Assembly (NCBI RefSeq): GCF_900174485.1
Contig: NZ_LT837803.1
Coordinates: forward strand, 2,557,305 to 2,621,304
DNA from: Sterolibacterium denitrificans
GTDB lineage: Bacteria; Pseudomonadota; Gammaproteobacteria; Burkholderiales; Rhodocyclaceae
Length of the DNA stretch: 64,000 bases
Direction: 5' to 3'
The notes under the pieces were generated by a model. The model did not search any database. It saw only the letters and a program-made list of their open reading frames with translations, and had not been told where the DNA came from. A program made the position numbers and the translations under genes. Below are positions 41,214 to 51,267 of this stretch, piece by piece (the first letter of the stretch is position 1; each line of letters opens with the position of its first letter).

Positions 41214-42371
41214 ATGACCGCCTTGCGCCTCGCGGCGTGGTACTTCGTCTATTTCGCCTTCGTCGGCGCCTACATGCCGTATTTCGGCGTGTATCTGCAG
41301 GCGCGCGGCTTCTCCGCCTGGGAAATCAGCCTGCTGCTGTCGCTGATGCAGATGATGCGCCTGGTCGCGCCCAACCTGTGGAGCTGGCTGGCCGATCATC
41401 ATGGCCGCAAAAAGCCGGTGGTCTATGGCACGGCGCTGCTGTGCGCACTGAGCTTCGGCACGCTGTTCGTGGTCGACGGCTTTGCCGCCACTTTTGCCGC
41501 CATGGCGCTGCTGTCCTTCTTCTGGAGCGCGGCGCTGCCGCTGGTCGAGGCGCTGACGCTGAGCCAGCTCGAAGGCCGTCCGGAACGCTATGGCCGCATC
41601 CGCATGTGGGGCTCGGCCGGTTTCGTCGTGGCCGTGCAGTGCATCGGCGCCCTGCTCGACGTACAGCCCATCGACAGCCTGCTGTGGGCCTCGCTGACCC
41701 TGCTGCTGCTCCTCTTCGGCTGCGGCCTGGCCCTGCCGGAAACACCGTCGCGGCACGATGCGCAAGCCAGCGTTTCACTGCGCGCGATGCTGCGCCGGCC
41801 GCAGTTGCTGCCGCTGCTCTGGGCCGCCTTCCTGATCTCGGCGGCGCACGGGCCGCTGTATGTCTTCTATTCCATCCACCTGGTGGCCCACGGCTATCCG
41901 AAAACCCTGATCGGCGCCCTGTGGTCGTTGGGCGTGGTTGCCGAAATTCTGGTTTTCATGCTGATGCCCCATCTGCAGCGCCACTACCGGCTGCGCAGCA
42001 TCCTGCTGACCACCTTCGCCGCCACCGTGCTGCGCTTCCTGCTGATCGGCTGGGGCGCCGGCTCGCTGCCGGTACTGGCGCTGGCGCAACTGCTGCATGG
42101 CATCAGCTTCGGCGCTTTTCACGCGGCGATGGTGGCCATCCTGCACCAGTGGTTTCCCGGCCGCGAACAGGTCCGCGCCCAGGCGCTTTACGGCAGCATC
42201 TCCTTCGGTGCCGGCGGCATGCTCGGCGGCCTGTTGAGCGGCCAGACCTGGGATGTCCTCGGCGCGGGCTGGACCTACACCATGGGTTCGCTGTTTGCCC
42301 TGGGCGGTCTGCTGATCGTCTGGCGCCGCATCACCGACACCGGCCAGCGCTGTGGACACCGAGGGGGCTGA
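41214..42371 (+). CDS. MFS transporter, PPP/NHS-type
   Basis: 385 residues, about 12 membrane helices. The WYFVYFAFVGAYMPYFGVYL start, LADHHGRKKPVVYGTALL between helices 2 and 3, and GISFGAFHAAMVAILHQWFP match the 3-phenylpropionate/nucleoside-type MFS family. Substrate unknown. It starts 34 bp after aroC and is likely co-transcribed; export or uptake of an aromatic compound is only a guess from position. Confidence 0.83.
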   Translation: MTALRLAAWYFVYFAFVGAYMPYFGVYLQARGFSAWEISLLLSLMQMMRLVAPNLWSWLADHHGRKKPVVYGTALLCALSFGTLFVVDGFAATFAAMALLSFFWSAALPLVEALTLSQLEGRPERYGRIRMWGSAGFVVAVQCIGALLDVQPIDSLLWASLTLLLLLFGCGLALPETPSRHDAQASVSLRAMLRRPQLLPLLWAAFLISAAHGPLYVFYSIHLVAHGYPKTLIGALWSLGVVAEILVFMLMPHLQRHYRLRSILLTTFAATVLRFLLIGWGAGSLPVLALAQLLHGISFGAFHAAMVAILHQWFPGREQVRAQALYGSISFGAGGMLGGLLSGQTWDVLGAGWTYTMGSLFALGGLLIVWRRITDTGQRCGHRGG

Positions 42372-42393
42372 GGAAGCGGAAGAAGCGGAAAAC
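42367..42393. repeat. Nonamer tandem array, 3 units, over the MFS stop
   Basis: GCTGAGGAA (42367-42375), GCGGAAGAA (42376-42384), GCGGAAAAC (42385-42393). The first unit contains the TGA of the MFS gene; the rest is spacer. Confidence 0.7.
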
Positions 42394-42454
42394 GACCATC
42401 CGACCGCATCGCCAGAAACCGCTGGCTTGCCGCAAAACCACGCCCGCCGGATGA

Positions 42455-42483
42455 CTGACACTGCCATTCGGCTGTGCAATAAT
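42455..42483 (+). promoter_or_regulatory. Promoter of the entericidin-type gene
   Basis: -35 CTGACA (42455-42460), 17-bp spacer, -10 AATAAT (42478-42483), close to the sigma-70 consensus at both boxes. It lies about 105 bp before the lipoprotein ATG, so a leader of roughly 100 bases is expected. Confidence 0.6.
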
Positions 42484-42587
42484 CGGGGGCTCCCGAAACT
42501 TGAAATCCGGCCGAGTCTTGGTGGAATTTTTCTGCGGCCGGCCAGTCGATCAACCGATCAAACTTTGTCAGCCAAAGGAGTTCGAAC

Positions 42588-42713
42588 ATGCGTAGCAAAT
42601 GGATTCTGTTGACCTTCACGGCGCTCGCCCTGCTGGCGGGATGCAACACTGTCAAGGGCATCGGCAAGGACATCGAAAAAGGCGGCGAAGCCATCCAGCG
42701 CGCCACCAACTGA
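42588..42713 (+). CDS. Entericidin A/B family lipoprotein
   Basis: 41 residues. A lipoprotein signal peptide ([19 protein letters not shown], lipobox LAGC with the Cys at 19) is followed by [20 protein letters not shown], the entericidin amphipathic helix. AAAGGAG lies at ideal spacing before the ATG. Entericidins are small outer- or inner-membrane lipoproteins, in enteric bacteria a toxin/antidote pair; only one member is here. In related betaproteobacteria a gene of this kind lies in the leuC-leuD-leuB-asd run; here it stands directly before asd. Confidence 0.9.
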   Translation: MRSKWILLTFTALALLAGCNTVKGIGKDIEKGGEAIQRATN

Positions 42714-42763
42714 AACGGAATATTTCACACATCCACAGGATAGACAGGACAAAGGGTACGGCG

Positions 42764-43873
42764 ATGAAAACGGTCGGCATGGTGGGCTGGCGCGGCATGG
42801 TGGGTTCGGTCCTCATGCAGCGCATGCGCGAGGAAAATGATTTCCCCCTGATCAACCCGGTATTCTTCACCACCTCCAATGTCGGCGGCAAAGGGCCGGA
42901 TGTCGGCCGTGGTACGGCAGCGCTGCAGGACGCCAAGAACATCGATGCGCTGTCGGCGATGGACATCATCATCTCCTGCCAGGGTGGCGACTACACCAAC
43001 GCCGTCTTTCCCAAGTTGCGCGCTGCCGGCTGGCAGGGCTACTGGATCGATGCGGCCTCCTCGCTGCGCATGAAAGATGATGCGGTAATCATCCTCGACC
43101 CGGTCAATCGCCAGGTCATCGACCGCGCGCTCGACCAGGGCGTGAAGAACTACATCGGCGGCAACTGCACGGTCAGCCTGATGCTGATGGCCATCGGCGG
43201 GCTGTTCGAAGCCGGCCTCGTCGAATGGATGACGTCGATGACCTACCAGGCGGCCTCCGGCGCCGGCGCGCAGAACATGCGCGAACTGATCCTGCAGATG
43301 GGCGAAGCCCATCGGGTGGCCGAAAGCCTGCTCAAGGATCCGGCCTCGGCGATCCTCGACATCGACCGCGAAGTAGCCGGCATTCTGCGCGACGAACGCT
43401 TTCCGACGGCCAGTTTCGGCGTCCCGCTGGCCGGCTCGCTGATCCCCTGGATCGACAAGGATCTGGGCAACGGCCAGAGCCGCGAAGAATGGAAGGGCGC
43501 GGCCGAAACCAACAAGATCCTCGGCCTGGAAGCCGCGCCCATTCCGGTCGATGGCCTGTGCGTGCGCATCGGCGCGATGCGCTGCCACTCCCAGGCGATG
43601 ACCATCAAGCTGAGGCGGGATGTGCCGCTGGCCGAGATCGAACGCTTGCTGGCCGGCCACAACGGCTACGTCAAGGTGATTCCCAATGAGCGCGAAGTCA
43701 CCATGAAGGAACTCACGCCGACCGCGGTCACCGGCACGCTGCAGATTCCGGTCGGCCGCCTGCGCAAGATGTCGATGGGCAATGAATATCTTTCGGCCTT
43801 CAGCGTCGGCGACCAACTGCTGTGGGGCGCGGCCGAGCCGCTGCGCCGGATGCTGCGCATACTCGTCGGATAA
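42764..43873 (+). CDS. asd: Aspartate-semialdehyde dehydrogenase
   Basis: 369 residues of the proteobacterial type: [24 protein letters not shown] motif, catalytic Cys in [36 protein letters not shown], and [19 protein letters not shown]. It reduces aspartyl phosphate for lysine, threonine and methionine. AAAGGG precedes the ATG. fimV follows after 159 bp, the usual order. Confidence 0.97.
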   Translation: MKTVGMVGWRGMVGSVLMQRMREENDFPLINPVFFTTSNVGGKGPDVGRGTAALQDAKNIDALSAMDIIISCQGGDYTNAVFPKLRAAGWQGYWIDAASSLRMKDDAVIILDPVNRQVIDRALDQGVKNYIGGNCTVSLMLMAIGGLFEAGLVEWMTSMTYQAASGAGAQNMRELILQMGEAHRVAESLLKDPASAILDIDREVAGILRDERFPTASFGVPLAGSLIPWIDKDLGNGQSREEWKGAAETNKILGLEAAPIPVDGLCVRIGAMRCHSQAMTIKLRRDVPLAEIERLLAGHNGYVKVIPNEREVTMKELTPTAVTGTLQIPVGRLRKMSMGNEYLSAFSVGDQLLWGAAEPLRRMLRILVG

Positions 43874-44032
43874 ACCGAACCGGCGAAACCTGGCTGGTTG
43901 GCTGCCGGCCCGAACGGCACGATGACTGCGGCGCCGGAAATACCTCACACGTCAGAGACAGGTTTAGCTTGCATGGCTAAGCTCATGATGTTATTTTGTT
44001 TGTTCGGATAATTCCCTTGCGGGAGGCTCACT

Positions 44033-46894
44033 GTGGCCAAAACGTCGCTTCGCATGAAATTTCAGGCATCCGCCATCGCCCTTGCGCTGGCCGCCTTGCC
44101 GCTGGGCGCTGAGGCTGCCGGACTCGGCAACATCAAGGTACTTTCGGTTCTCGGGCAGCCGCTGTTGGCGGAAATCGACATTACCGCCAGCCGCGAGGAA
44201 GCCCCGACGCTGGCCGCCCGTCTCGCCCCCTATGAAGCGTTCCAGCAGGCCGGCATCGAATACAACCCGGCCATCTCCGACCTGAAGGTATCGATAGAAA
44301 AACGCGCCGACAACCGGCTGTATCTGCAACTGAGAACCGATCAGGCGCTCAACGAGCCTTTCCTCGACCTGCTGCTCGAAATGAGCTGGGCTGCAGGGCG
44401 ACTGCAGCGCGAATACCTCTTCCTGCTGGACCCGCCGGACGCATTGCAAAAACCGGCCCCGCAGGATGCGCCGGACAGGCTGCCGGTCGTGAGAGCGGGA
44501 ACGGCAGCACCTGCCGCCGCGTCATCTTCATCTATTGACGCAAAAGCTGACGCAACACAACCGGCCGCAGACCGGAAAACCGCCACCACCGAAAAACCCG
44601 CCTCTACGGCCGCGCCGAACGACAAGCCAGCCGCAGTACCCGCCCCGCAGGCTACCCAGCCGACACCGGACATTACGGCGGCTGCCCACACGGCGCGCAC
44701 TGCTCGCACCGTCGCCGTGAAGTCCGGCGACACCCTCAGCAAGATTGCCAGCGAAGCCCTGCAAACCCTGCCCGTGGGCGTCAATCTCGACCAGATGCTG
44801 ATCGCCCTGTTCCGCAGCAACCGCGACGCCTTCATTGGCGGCAACATCAATCGGCTGCGCGCCGGCAAGATCCTGGCCATACCGGATCAGGACAGCATCG
44901 CTGCCGTCGACCCGCGCGAAGCGCGTGAGCTCGTCATCGCCCAGTCCGCCGATTTCAACGCCTACCGCAAGCGGCTGGCGGCAACGACCGAAGCCGCGCC
45001 GGCGGCGCAGGAAGCAGCGCCGCAACAACTGGCCACCGGCAGGATCGAAGCCAAGGTCGAAGAAAAACGCCCGCCGCCCGCTGCCAGCGAGGACAGGCTG
45101 GAAATCTCGAAGTCGGCCGCGGCGTCGGCCAAGGAAGCCGGCGCCGGGAAATCGCCGGCAGCGCGCACTGCCGCCATCGAGGAAGACCTGGTCGCCCGCG
45201 AAAAGACGCTGCAGGAAGCCAACAGCCGCATCGCCGAACTCGACAGGAATCTGGCCGACATGCGCAAGGCGCTGGAGCTGAAGAGCCAGACCCTGGCCGC
45301 AGCCCAGAACCAGGCTGCTGCGCCGGCCAGCACGCCTGAACCGGCGGCCGCGCCTGCACCCACGCCAAAAGCAGCCGAAACCACCGCGCAGGCAGGGCAA
45401 TCACCTGCCCCCAAGAAGCCGGCGAAGAAAAAAGCCGCGCCTGCGCCGAAAGACGCAGCGCAGGAAACCGAACCCAGCTTCATCGCCGACAATCCTGAAC
45501 TCGTCTATGGCGGCTCCGCGCTCATTGCCCTGCTGCTGGGCTACCTTGGCTTCAGCCAATGGCGGAAAAAGCGGGCCGCACAGCCCGAAGCCGCGCCTGA
45601 AGATCGCAGCGATCCAAAAAACGTGGAGGATCCGTCGATCAACTCGGTATTCGGCAACAACGGCGGCCAGGTCGTCGACACCGGCAGTACGGCAGCAGGC
45701 AGTTCGCTGGACACCGATTTCAGCGTGGTCAGCAGCGGTGGCGCCGACACCAACGAAAGTGTCGATCCCATTGCCGAAGCGGACGTCTACATGGCCTATG
45801 GGCGCAATGCCCAGGCCGAGGAAATTCTCCTCGACGCCATGAAGAAGGACCCCGCACGCCACGCCATACCGCTCAAGCTGCTGGAAATCTATGCCGCGCG
45901 CAAGAGCCTGAAACAGTTCGAGGCCATCGCCAGCGACTTGCATGGTCAAACCGGCGGCACGGGCGAAAGCTGGGAGCAGGCGGCCCGCCTCGGCCGTTCG
46001 ATCGACCCGGAGAATCCGCTGTACGGCCAGGCGAACGCAGTGGCCGCCGCTGCAGCCGCAGCCACGCAACAACCGCAAGACGCAGGGCAGGCGCTCTATG
46101 ACCCGACTGCCACCATGGTGCTGACGCCCCAGGATTTCGACAAGATTGCTGCCGAATTCGATGCGCCCGCCGCCCCTGCCGCGCCGCTCGACATGGGCGC
46201 GGTCACCCCCGATGCCGCCGACGCCGGGGCCGAAGCCGAGGAAGTGCCCGAATCGCTCGACTTCGAACTCGACCTGGGTAGCGAAGACGGTCACGACGCA
46301 ACCAACGCCAGCCCCAGTCTCGATTTCGATCTGGGCCTGAACGAGCCCAAACCTGAACCCGCGCCGGCCGCAGATGCAGCCCCTGCCGCAAGCACCAGTA
46401 GCACGACCGGCGGTGATGAAGTCGATTTCGAGGAAGCACCTGCAATCGACGCATTGCCGAGCATCCCCGCTGCTGTCGATGCTGCCGATGCGGCGCCCTC
46501 ATCGCCGGCCAGCGCTGCGGCAAGCGGGATCGACCTCGCCTCGATCAGCCTCGAACTGGACGCGCATGACGACACCGACAGCGCCAGCGCCAGCGCGGCA
46601 GCGTTCGCCACGGAGAGTTCTGCCGGTCCCGCCGATCTCGACATCCCGCCGCTGTCCGCAGCGGCCGAAGGCTTGGCTGCGCCACTCTCGGCCCCGGCTT
46701 CGCCGCCGGCAGCGCCGTCGGACTTGGCAGACGAAGCCGGCTCGCCCGAAGTGGACACCAAGCTCGAACTGGCCGCGGCCTACGAGGAAATGGGCGACAA
46801 GGAAGGCGCCCGCGAGCTGCTCCAGGAAGTCCTCAACGAAGGCAACGCCGCTCAGCAAGCCGCTGCCCGCGACAGACTCGCGCAACTTGGCTGA
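44033..46894 (+). CDS. fimV: FimV-type inner membrane hub protein
   Basis: 953 residues from a GTG at 44033 with GGGAGG upstream. A signal peptide (ALALAALPLGAEAAG) leads to the FimV N-terminal domain (GNIKVLSVLGQPLLAEIDIT), a LysM domain (about 225-290, VKSGDTLSKIASEALQ), an Ala/Pro-rich coiled-coil stretch, one membrane helix (about 485-508), a cytoplasmic TPR piece (VYMAYGRNAQAEEILLDAMK), a long acidic Ala/Asp-rich linker, and the C-terminal FimV domain (KLELAAAYEEMGDKEGAREL). FimV places polar machines such as type IV pili and chemosensory clusters, and fits a cell that also uses FlhF/FlhG. Confidence 0.94.
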   Translation: MAKTSLRMKFQASAIALALAALPLGAEAAGLGNIKVLSVLGQPLLAEIDITASREEAPTLAARLAPYEAFQQAGIEYNPAISDLKVSIEKRADNRLYLQLRTDQALNEPFLDLLLEMSWAAGRLQREYLFLLDPPDALQKPAPQDAPDRLPVVRAGTAAPAAASSSSIDAKADATQPAADRKTATTEKPASTAAPNDKPAAVPAPQATQPTPDITAAAHTARTARTVAVKSGDTLSKIASEALQTLPVGVNLDQMLIALFRSNRDAFIGGNINRLRAGKILAIPDQDSIAAVDPREARELVIAQSADFNAYRKRLAATTEAAPAAQEAAPQQLATGRIEAKVEEKRPPPAASEDRLEISKSAAASAKEAGAGKSPAARTAAIEEDLVAREKTLQEANSRIAELDRNLADMRKALELKSQTLAAAQNQAAAPASTPEPAAAPAPTPKAAETTAQAGQSPAPKKPAKKKAAPAPKDAAQETEPSFIADNPELVYGGSALIALLLGYLGFSQWRKKRAAQPEAAPEDRSDPKNVEDPSINSVFGNNGGQVVDTGSTAAGSSLDTDFSVVSSGGADTNESVDPIAEADVYMAYGRNAQAEEILLDAMKKDPARHAIPLKLLEIYAARKSLKQFEAIASDLHGQTGGTGESWEQAARLGRSIDPENPLYGQANAVAAAAAAATQQPQDAGQALYDPTATMVLTPQDFDKIAAEFDAPAAPAAPLDMGAVTPDAADAGAEAEEVPESLDFELDLGSEDGHDATNASPSLDFDLGLNEPKPEPAPAADAAPAASTSSTTGGDEVDFEEAPAIDALPSIPAAVDAADAAPSSPASAAASGIDLASISLELDAHDDTDSASASAAAFATESSAGPADLDIPPLSAAAEGLAAPLSAPASPPAAPSDLADEAGSPEVDTKLELAAAYEEMGDKEGARELLQEVLNEGNAAQQAAARDRLAQLG

Positions 46895-46928
46895 TCCCTG
46901 CCGGAAGAGTTAACGCTTCACGCAACGC

Positions 46929-46976
46929 CTCACGACTTCACGGCCTCACAATCTCACGGCTCCAGGATTTCACCCA
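46929..46976. repeat. Octamer tandem array, about 6 units
   Basis: Period 8, form YTCACRNN: CTCACGAC (46929-46936), TTCACGGC, CTCACAAT, CTCACGGC (46953-46960), a decayed TCCAGGAT, and TTCACCCA (46969-46976). A further TTCACG lies 12 bp before. It fills much of the 185-bp spacer after fimV. Confidence 0.85.
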
Positions 46977-47079
46977 GCGCCGATCAGCAATCACTCACTG
47001 GCCATGTCAGCCGCTTACCGGCGGCCCGCTGCACGGCGCAGCGCATCGTCCTCGTTCCCGGCTGGCCCGTCGCCGCTTC

Positions 47080-47760
47080 ATGTCCATCTTCCATCGCTTC
47101 GAAAACCTGCATCCCGCCAGCCGGATACTGCTCTGGCTGACCCTGGCCCTGGCGCTGCAATGGCTGCCGTTGTCCGCGCTGCTGTGGTTTGCCCTGGCGA
47201 TCTTTCCGCTGACCCTGTGGCTGGCCGGCGACCGCTTCAAGCTCCTGCTGCGCCGCGCCCGCTGGCTGCTGCTGTCCATCGTCGTCCTGTTCCTCTTCGC
47301 CACGCCGGGCACATTGTTGCCCGGGGTCGCCGGCTCCCTGGGGATCACCCGCGAAGGTCTGGAATTCGCCGCCACACACGCCCTGCGCCTGATCCAGCTC
47401 CTCGCCCTGCTCGCCATGCTGCTCGAGCGGCTCGGCATACCGGCGCTGGTCGCCGGGCTTTATGTCCTGCTCGGCGCGCTCGGCCTGCGCCGACAGCGTG
47501 GCCGCATGGCGCTGCGCCTGTTGCTGGTGCTGGAATACGTCGAACAGGGCCGCGAACTGCGTCGGCAAGGCCGCTCATCCGGCTGGCAAGCCTGGTTCGA
47601 TCCGCAGCCGGATTCAGCAACGGCAGCGGCAGCAGAGACGGCAGCCGATACGCCCATCGAGCTGCATATCGCAGCGCTGGCGTCCAGCGATCGGCTGATC
47701 ATGCTGCTGACGCTGCTGGGGCTGGTCGCCGCCTATCTGTGGCTGGGCAGCCGCGCATGA
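47080..47760 (+). CDS. Membrane protein, possibly ECF/CbiQ T-component-like
   Basis: 226 residues with four to five hydrophobic segments: ILLWLTLALALQWLPLSALL, WFALAIFPLTLWLAG, ARWLLLSIVVLFLFATPGTL, ALRLIQLLALLAMLLERL, and a C-terminal LIMLLTLLGLVAAYLWLGS. The ARWLLLSI-FLFATPG and RLIQLLAL pattern recalls ECF transporter T-subunits, but no ATPase or S-component genes are near, so the call is weak. It ends in an ATGA overlap with truA and is probably translated with it. Confidence 0.5.
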   Translation: MSIFHRFENLHPASRILLWLTLALALQWLPLSALLWFALAIFPLTLWLAGDRFKLLLRRARWLLLSIVVLFLFATPGTLLPGVAGSLGITREGLEFAATHALRLIQLLALLAMLLERLGIPALVAGLYVLLGALGLRRQRGRMALRLLLVLEYVEQGRELRRQGRSSGWQAWFDPQPDSATAAAAETAADTPIELHIAALASSDRLIMLLTLLGLVAAYLWLGSRA

Positions 47761-48581
47761 AAACCATGCCTTCACAACAACAGATCCAGCGCATCGCCCT
47801 GGGCATCGAATACGATGGCGCGGCCTTTCACGGCTGGCAGTCCCAGCCTCACGGCCAAACCGTGCAGGACGTGCTGGAACAGGCGATCGGCCAAGTCGCC
47901 GCCCAGCCCATCCGCGTCCATTGCGCCGGGCGCACCGATGCCGGCGTGCATGCGCTGAATCAGGTGGTGCATTTCGACTGCGCGCCGGCATCGGTGCGCC
48001 CGCAACAGGCCTGGATACGCGGCGTCAACGCCCATCTGCCGTCCAGCGTCTGCGTGCGCTGGGCGCAGCCGGTGGCCGCCGACTTCCATGCCCGCTTCGA
48101 CGCCCGCGCGCGCCATTACTGCTATCTGCTGCACAACCACCCGGTGCGTCCGGCGCTCATGCATGGCCGGCTCGGCTGGCATCATCACCCGCTCGATGCA
48201 GCGCGCATGCAGGCCGCCGCCCAAGCGCTACTCGGCGAACATGATTTCTCGGCTTTCCGCGCCGCCGAATGCCAGGCGAAATCCGCCGTCAAGATCATGC
48301 AGCAGGCCACCGTCCGGCGCCATGGCGAGCTGATCATCTTCGAATTTCGCGCCGACGCCTTCCTCCAGCACATGGTGCGCAACATGGTCGGCGCCCTGGT
48401 GGCGGTCGGCAATGGCCGTGAGGCCGTGGATTCCATTGCCCGGCTCCTTGCCAGCGGCGACCGGCGCCGCGCCGCGCCGACCTTCTCCGCCGCCGGCCTC
48501 TACCTGGTCGGCGTGGACTATGCGCCGCACTGGAATATCCCGCTTCCGGCCCGTATCATGCCGGCTTTGTTCGAGATTTAG
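47757..48581 (+). CDS. truA: tRNA pseudouridine(38-40) synthase TruA
   Basis: 274 residues: IALGIEYDGAAFHGWQSQPH, catalytic Asp in CAGRTDAGVHALNQVVHFD, FHARFDARARHYCYLL and FLQHMVRNMVGALVAVGNG. It modifies the anticodon arm of tRNAs. The ATG at 47757 overlaps the preceding stop (ATGA); an ATG three codons later is also possible. The C-terminus ends FEI with trpF 8 bp on. Confidence 0.96.
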   Translation: MKTMPSQQQIQRIALGIEYDGAAFHGWQSQPHGQTVQDVLEQAIGQVAAQPIRVHCAGRTDAGVHALNQVVHFDCAPASVRPQQAWIRGVNAHLPSSVCVRWAQPVAADFHARFDARARHYCYLLHNHPVRPALMHGRLGWHHHPLDAARMQAAAQALLGEHDFSAFRAAECQAKSAVKIMQQATVRRHGELIIFEFRADAFLQHMVRNMVGALVAVGNGREAVDSIARLLASGDRRRAAPTFSAAGLYLVGVDYAPHWNIPLPARIMPALFEI

Positions 48582-48589
48582 CCCTTTAC

Positions 48590-49252
48590 GTGCAACCCCA
48601 CTCCATTCCCGCGCCACATCGCACGCGCATCAAGATCTGCGGCCTGACCCGCGAGGCGGACCTGCGCGCGGCCGTCGAACTCGGCGCCGATGCCATCGGT
48701 TTCATCTTCTACCCGCCCAGCCCGCGCGCCCTAAGCATCGAGCAGGCGAACCAACTGGCGCGGCACCTGCCGCCATTCGTCACCCTCGTCGGCCTGTTCG
48801 TCAATGAAGAGCCGGCGCGGGTGCGCGAGATCCTGCGCCGGGTTCCGCTCCAGTTGCTGCAATTCCATGGCGAGGAAGAGGCCGATTATTGCCGCCAGTT
48901 CGGCCTGCCCTACATCAAGGCCGCGCGCGTTCGGGCAGGGCTCGATTTGCTAGAATACGCGGCTAATTTCCCGGACGCCCGGGGACTGCTGCTGGATGCC
49001 TATGTGGATGGCTATGGCGGCGCCGGGCAGACTTTCGACTGGACGCTGATCCCGCCGCACCTGCCGCTGCCCATCATCCTCTCTGGCGGGCTGGAAGTCG
49101 GCAACGTGCATGAAGCCATCCGCCGGCTGCGCCCCTGGGCCGTCGATGTCAGCAGCGGTGTGGAAGTCCCGGGACACAAAGGTTTCAAGGACGCGGCGCG
49201 CATGGCCGCGTTCATCAACGGAGTACGCAATGCAGCAGCCGGCAACCCCTGA
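48590..49252 (+). CDS. trpF: Phosphoribosylanthranilate isomerase TrpF
   Basis: 220 residues from GTG 48590. TIM barrel with catalytic Cys in [40 protein letters not shown] (general acid Asp) and the phosphate loop [13 protein letters not shown]. It carries out the third dedicated tryptophan step. Its end overlaps trpB by 23 bp. Confidence 0.96.
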   Translation: MQPHSIPAPHRTRIKICGLTREADLRAAVELGADAIGFIFYPPSPRALSIEQANQLARHLPPFVTLVGLFVNEEPARVREILRRVPLQLLQFHGEEEADYCRQFGLPYIKAARVRAGLDLLEYAANFPDARGLLLDAYVDGYGGAGQTFDWTLIPPHLPLPIILSGGLEVGNVHEAIRRLRPWAVDVSSGVEVPGHKGFKDAARMAAFINGVRNAAAGNP

Positions 49253-50453
49253 CAACCACTACGACCTGCCCGATGCGCGCGGCCATTTCGGCCCTTACGG
49301 CGGCAGTTTCGTCGCCGAAACCCTGGTCGAGGCGCTCGACGAACTGAAGGCCGCCTACGCGGCGGCGCGCCGGGATCCGGACTTCCAGGCCGAATTCGCC
49401 CACGACCTCAAGCATTTCGTCGGCCGTCCCTCGCCGGTCTATCACGCCAAACGCTGGTCGACGCAACTCGGCGGCGCGCAGATCTACCTGAAGCGCGAAG
49501 ACCTCAACCACACCGGCGCCCACAAGGTGAACAACTGCATCGGCCAGGCGCTGCTGGCACGCCGCATGGGCAAACCGCGCGTCATCGCCGAAACCGGCGC
49601 CGGCCAGCATGGCGTGGCCACGGCCACCGTCGCCGCCCGCTACGGCATGGAATGCGTGGTATACATGGGCAGCGCGGACATCAAGCGTCAGGCCGCCAAC
49701 GTCTATCGCATGAAGCTGCTCGGCGCCAGCGTGGTGCCGGTGGAGTCCGGCTCGAAGACCCTCAAGGACGCGCTGAACGAAGCCATGCGCGACTGGGTCA
49801 CCAACGTCTCCAACACCTTCTACATCATCGGCACCGTCGCCGGGCCGCATCCCTACCCGATGCTGGTGCGCGACTTCCAGGCCATCATCGGCGAGGAATG
49901 CCGCCAGCAGATGCCCGAACTCGCCGGCCGCCAGCCGGATGCGGTGATCGCCTGCGTCGGCGGCGGCTCCAACGCCATGGGGATTTTCCATCCCTACCTC
50001 GATCACCCCGAAACCAAATTGATCGGCGTCGAAGCCGCCGGCCTGGGCCTGGCCACCGGCCGGCATGCCGCGCCGCTGACGTCCAACGCCCGCCCCGGCG
50101 TGCTGCACGGCAATCGCACCTATCTGATGCAGGACGAAAACGGCCAGATCATCGAGACGCACTCGATTTCCGCCGGCCTCGACTATCCCGGCGTCGGCCC
50201 CGAGCATGCCTGGCTGAAAGACAGCGGCCGCGCCGAATACGTCGCCGTGACCGACGACGAGGCGCTGGCGGCCTTCCACAGCCTGTGCCGCCTCGAAGGC
50301 ATCATCCCGGCGCTGGAATCCAGCCACGCGCTGGCCTACGCCGCCAAAATCGCACCGACGCTGGCGAAGGACAAAATCCTGCTGGTCAACCTGTCCGGCC
50401 GCGGCGACAAGGACATGCACACCGTCGCCGAAAAATCCGGGATCACGCTCTGA
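49230..50453 (+). CDS. trpB: Tryptophan synthase beta chain
   Basis: 407 residues. PLP lysine in [38 protein letters not shown] phosphate loop [12 protein letters not shown], and [11 protein letters not shown] at the end. The ATG at 49230 has GGAG ten bases upstream and lies inside the end of trpF. It joins indole and serine. Confidence 0.97.
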   Translation: MQQPATPDNHYDLPDARGHFGPYGGSFVAETLVEALDELKAAYAAARRDPDFQAEFAHDLKHFVGRPSPVYHAKRWSTQLGGAQIYLKREDLNHTGAHKVNNCIGQALLARRMGKPRVIAETGAGQHGVATATVAARYGMECVVYMGSADIKRQAANVYRMKLLGASVVPVESGSKTLKDALNEAMRDWVTNVSNTFYIIGTVAGPHPYPMLVRDFQAIIGEECRQQMPELAGRQPDAVIACVGGGSNAMGIFHPYLDHPETKLIGVEAAGLGLATGRHAAPLTSNARPGVLHGNRTYLMQDENGQIIETHSISAGLDYPGVGPEHAWLKDSGRAEYVAVTDDEALAAFHSLCRLEGIIPALESSHALAYAAKIAPTLAKDKILLVNLSGRGDKDMHTVAEKSGITL

Positions 50454-50454
50454 C

Positions 50455-51267
50455 ATGTCACGCATCCAAGCCCGCTTCACCAAGCTCCAGGCAGAAGGCC
50501 GCAAGGCCCTGATCCCCTTCATCACCGCCGGCTTTCCGGCACCAGCCGACACCCTGCCGCTGATGCGCGCCCTGGTCGCCGGCGGCGCCGACCTGATCGA
50601 GCTGGGCGTGCCGTTTTCCGACCCCATGGCCGATGGCCCCACCGTGCAGCGCGCCTCCGAAGTGGCGCTGGCCCAGGGCATGAGCCTGCACGGCGTGCTC
50701 GACATCGTCCGCGCCTACCGCGAGGAAGATGACGCCACCCCGGTCGTCCTGATGGGCTATGCCAATCCCGTCGAAGCCTATGGCTGCGCGGCCTTGGCGC
50801 GCGATGCCGCGGCTGCCGGCGTGGATGGGCTGCTGGTGGTCGATTACCCGCCCGAGGAAGCCGGGGAATTCGTCGCCTGCCTGCGCGAACACCGGCTCGA
50901 CCCGATCTTCCTGCTCGCCCCGACCTCGACCGAAGCCCGCTTTGCCCAGGTCGCCGAACTGGGCAGCGGCTATATCTACTACGTCTCGCTGAAAGGCGTG
51001 ACCGGCTCCGGCGCGCTCGATCTGGACGAAGTCGCCCGGCGCATCCCGCTGATCCGCAGCCGCGTCGGCATGCCGGTCGGCGTGGGCTTCGGCATCCGCG
51101 ATGCGGCCAGCGCGGCACGCATCGCCAGCGTGGCCGATGCCGTGGTGATCGGCAGCCGCATCATCGAGGAAATAGAACACTCGCCGCACGACGAAATCCT
51201 GTCGCGCGTACAGGCTTTCATGCAGGACATCCGCGCCGCACTCGACAGCAAGGAGCAACCCCTATGA
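50455..51267 (+). CDS. trpA: Tryptophan synthase alpha chain
   Basis: 270 residues. [20 protein letters not shown], catalytic Glu in [16 protein letters not shown], and [20 protein letters not shown] phosphate site. It cleaves indole-glycerol phosphate and channels indole to TrpB. It starts 1 bp after trpB and overlaps accD by 4 bp. Confidence 0.97.
   Translation: MSRIQARFTKLQAEGRKALIPFITAGFPAPADTLPLMRALVAGGADLIELGVPFSDPMADGPTVQRASEVALAQGMSLHGVLDIVRAYREEDDATPVVLMGYANPVEAYGCAALARDAAAAGVDGLLVVDYPPEEAGEFVACLREHRLDPIFLLAPTSTEARFAQVAELGSGYIYYVSLKGVTGSGALDLDEVARRIPLIRSRVGMPVGVGFGIRDAASAARIASVADAVVIGSRIIEEIEHSPHDEILSRVQAFMQDIRAALDSKEQPL

Noticed and set aside
46929-46976. Candidate CRISPR array
   Set aside because: Units are 8 bp with no spacers, no cas genes nearby and no leader; it is a plain tandem array.
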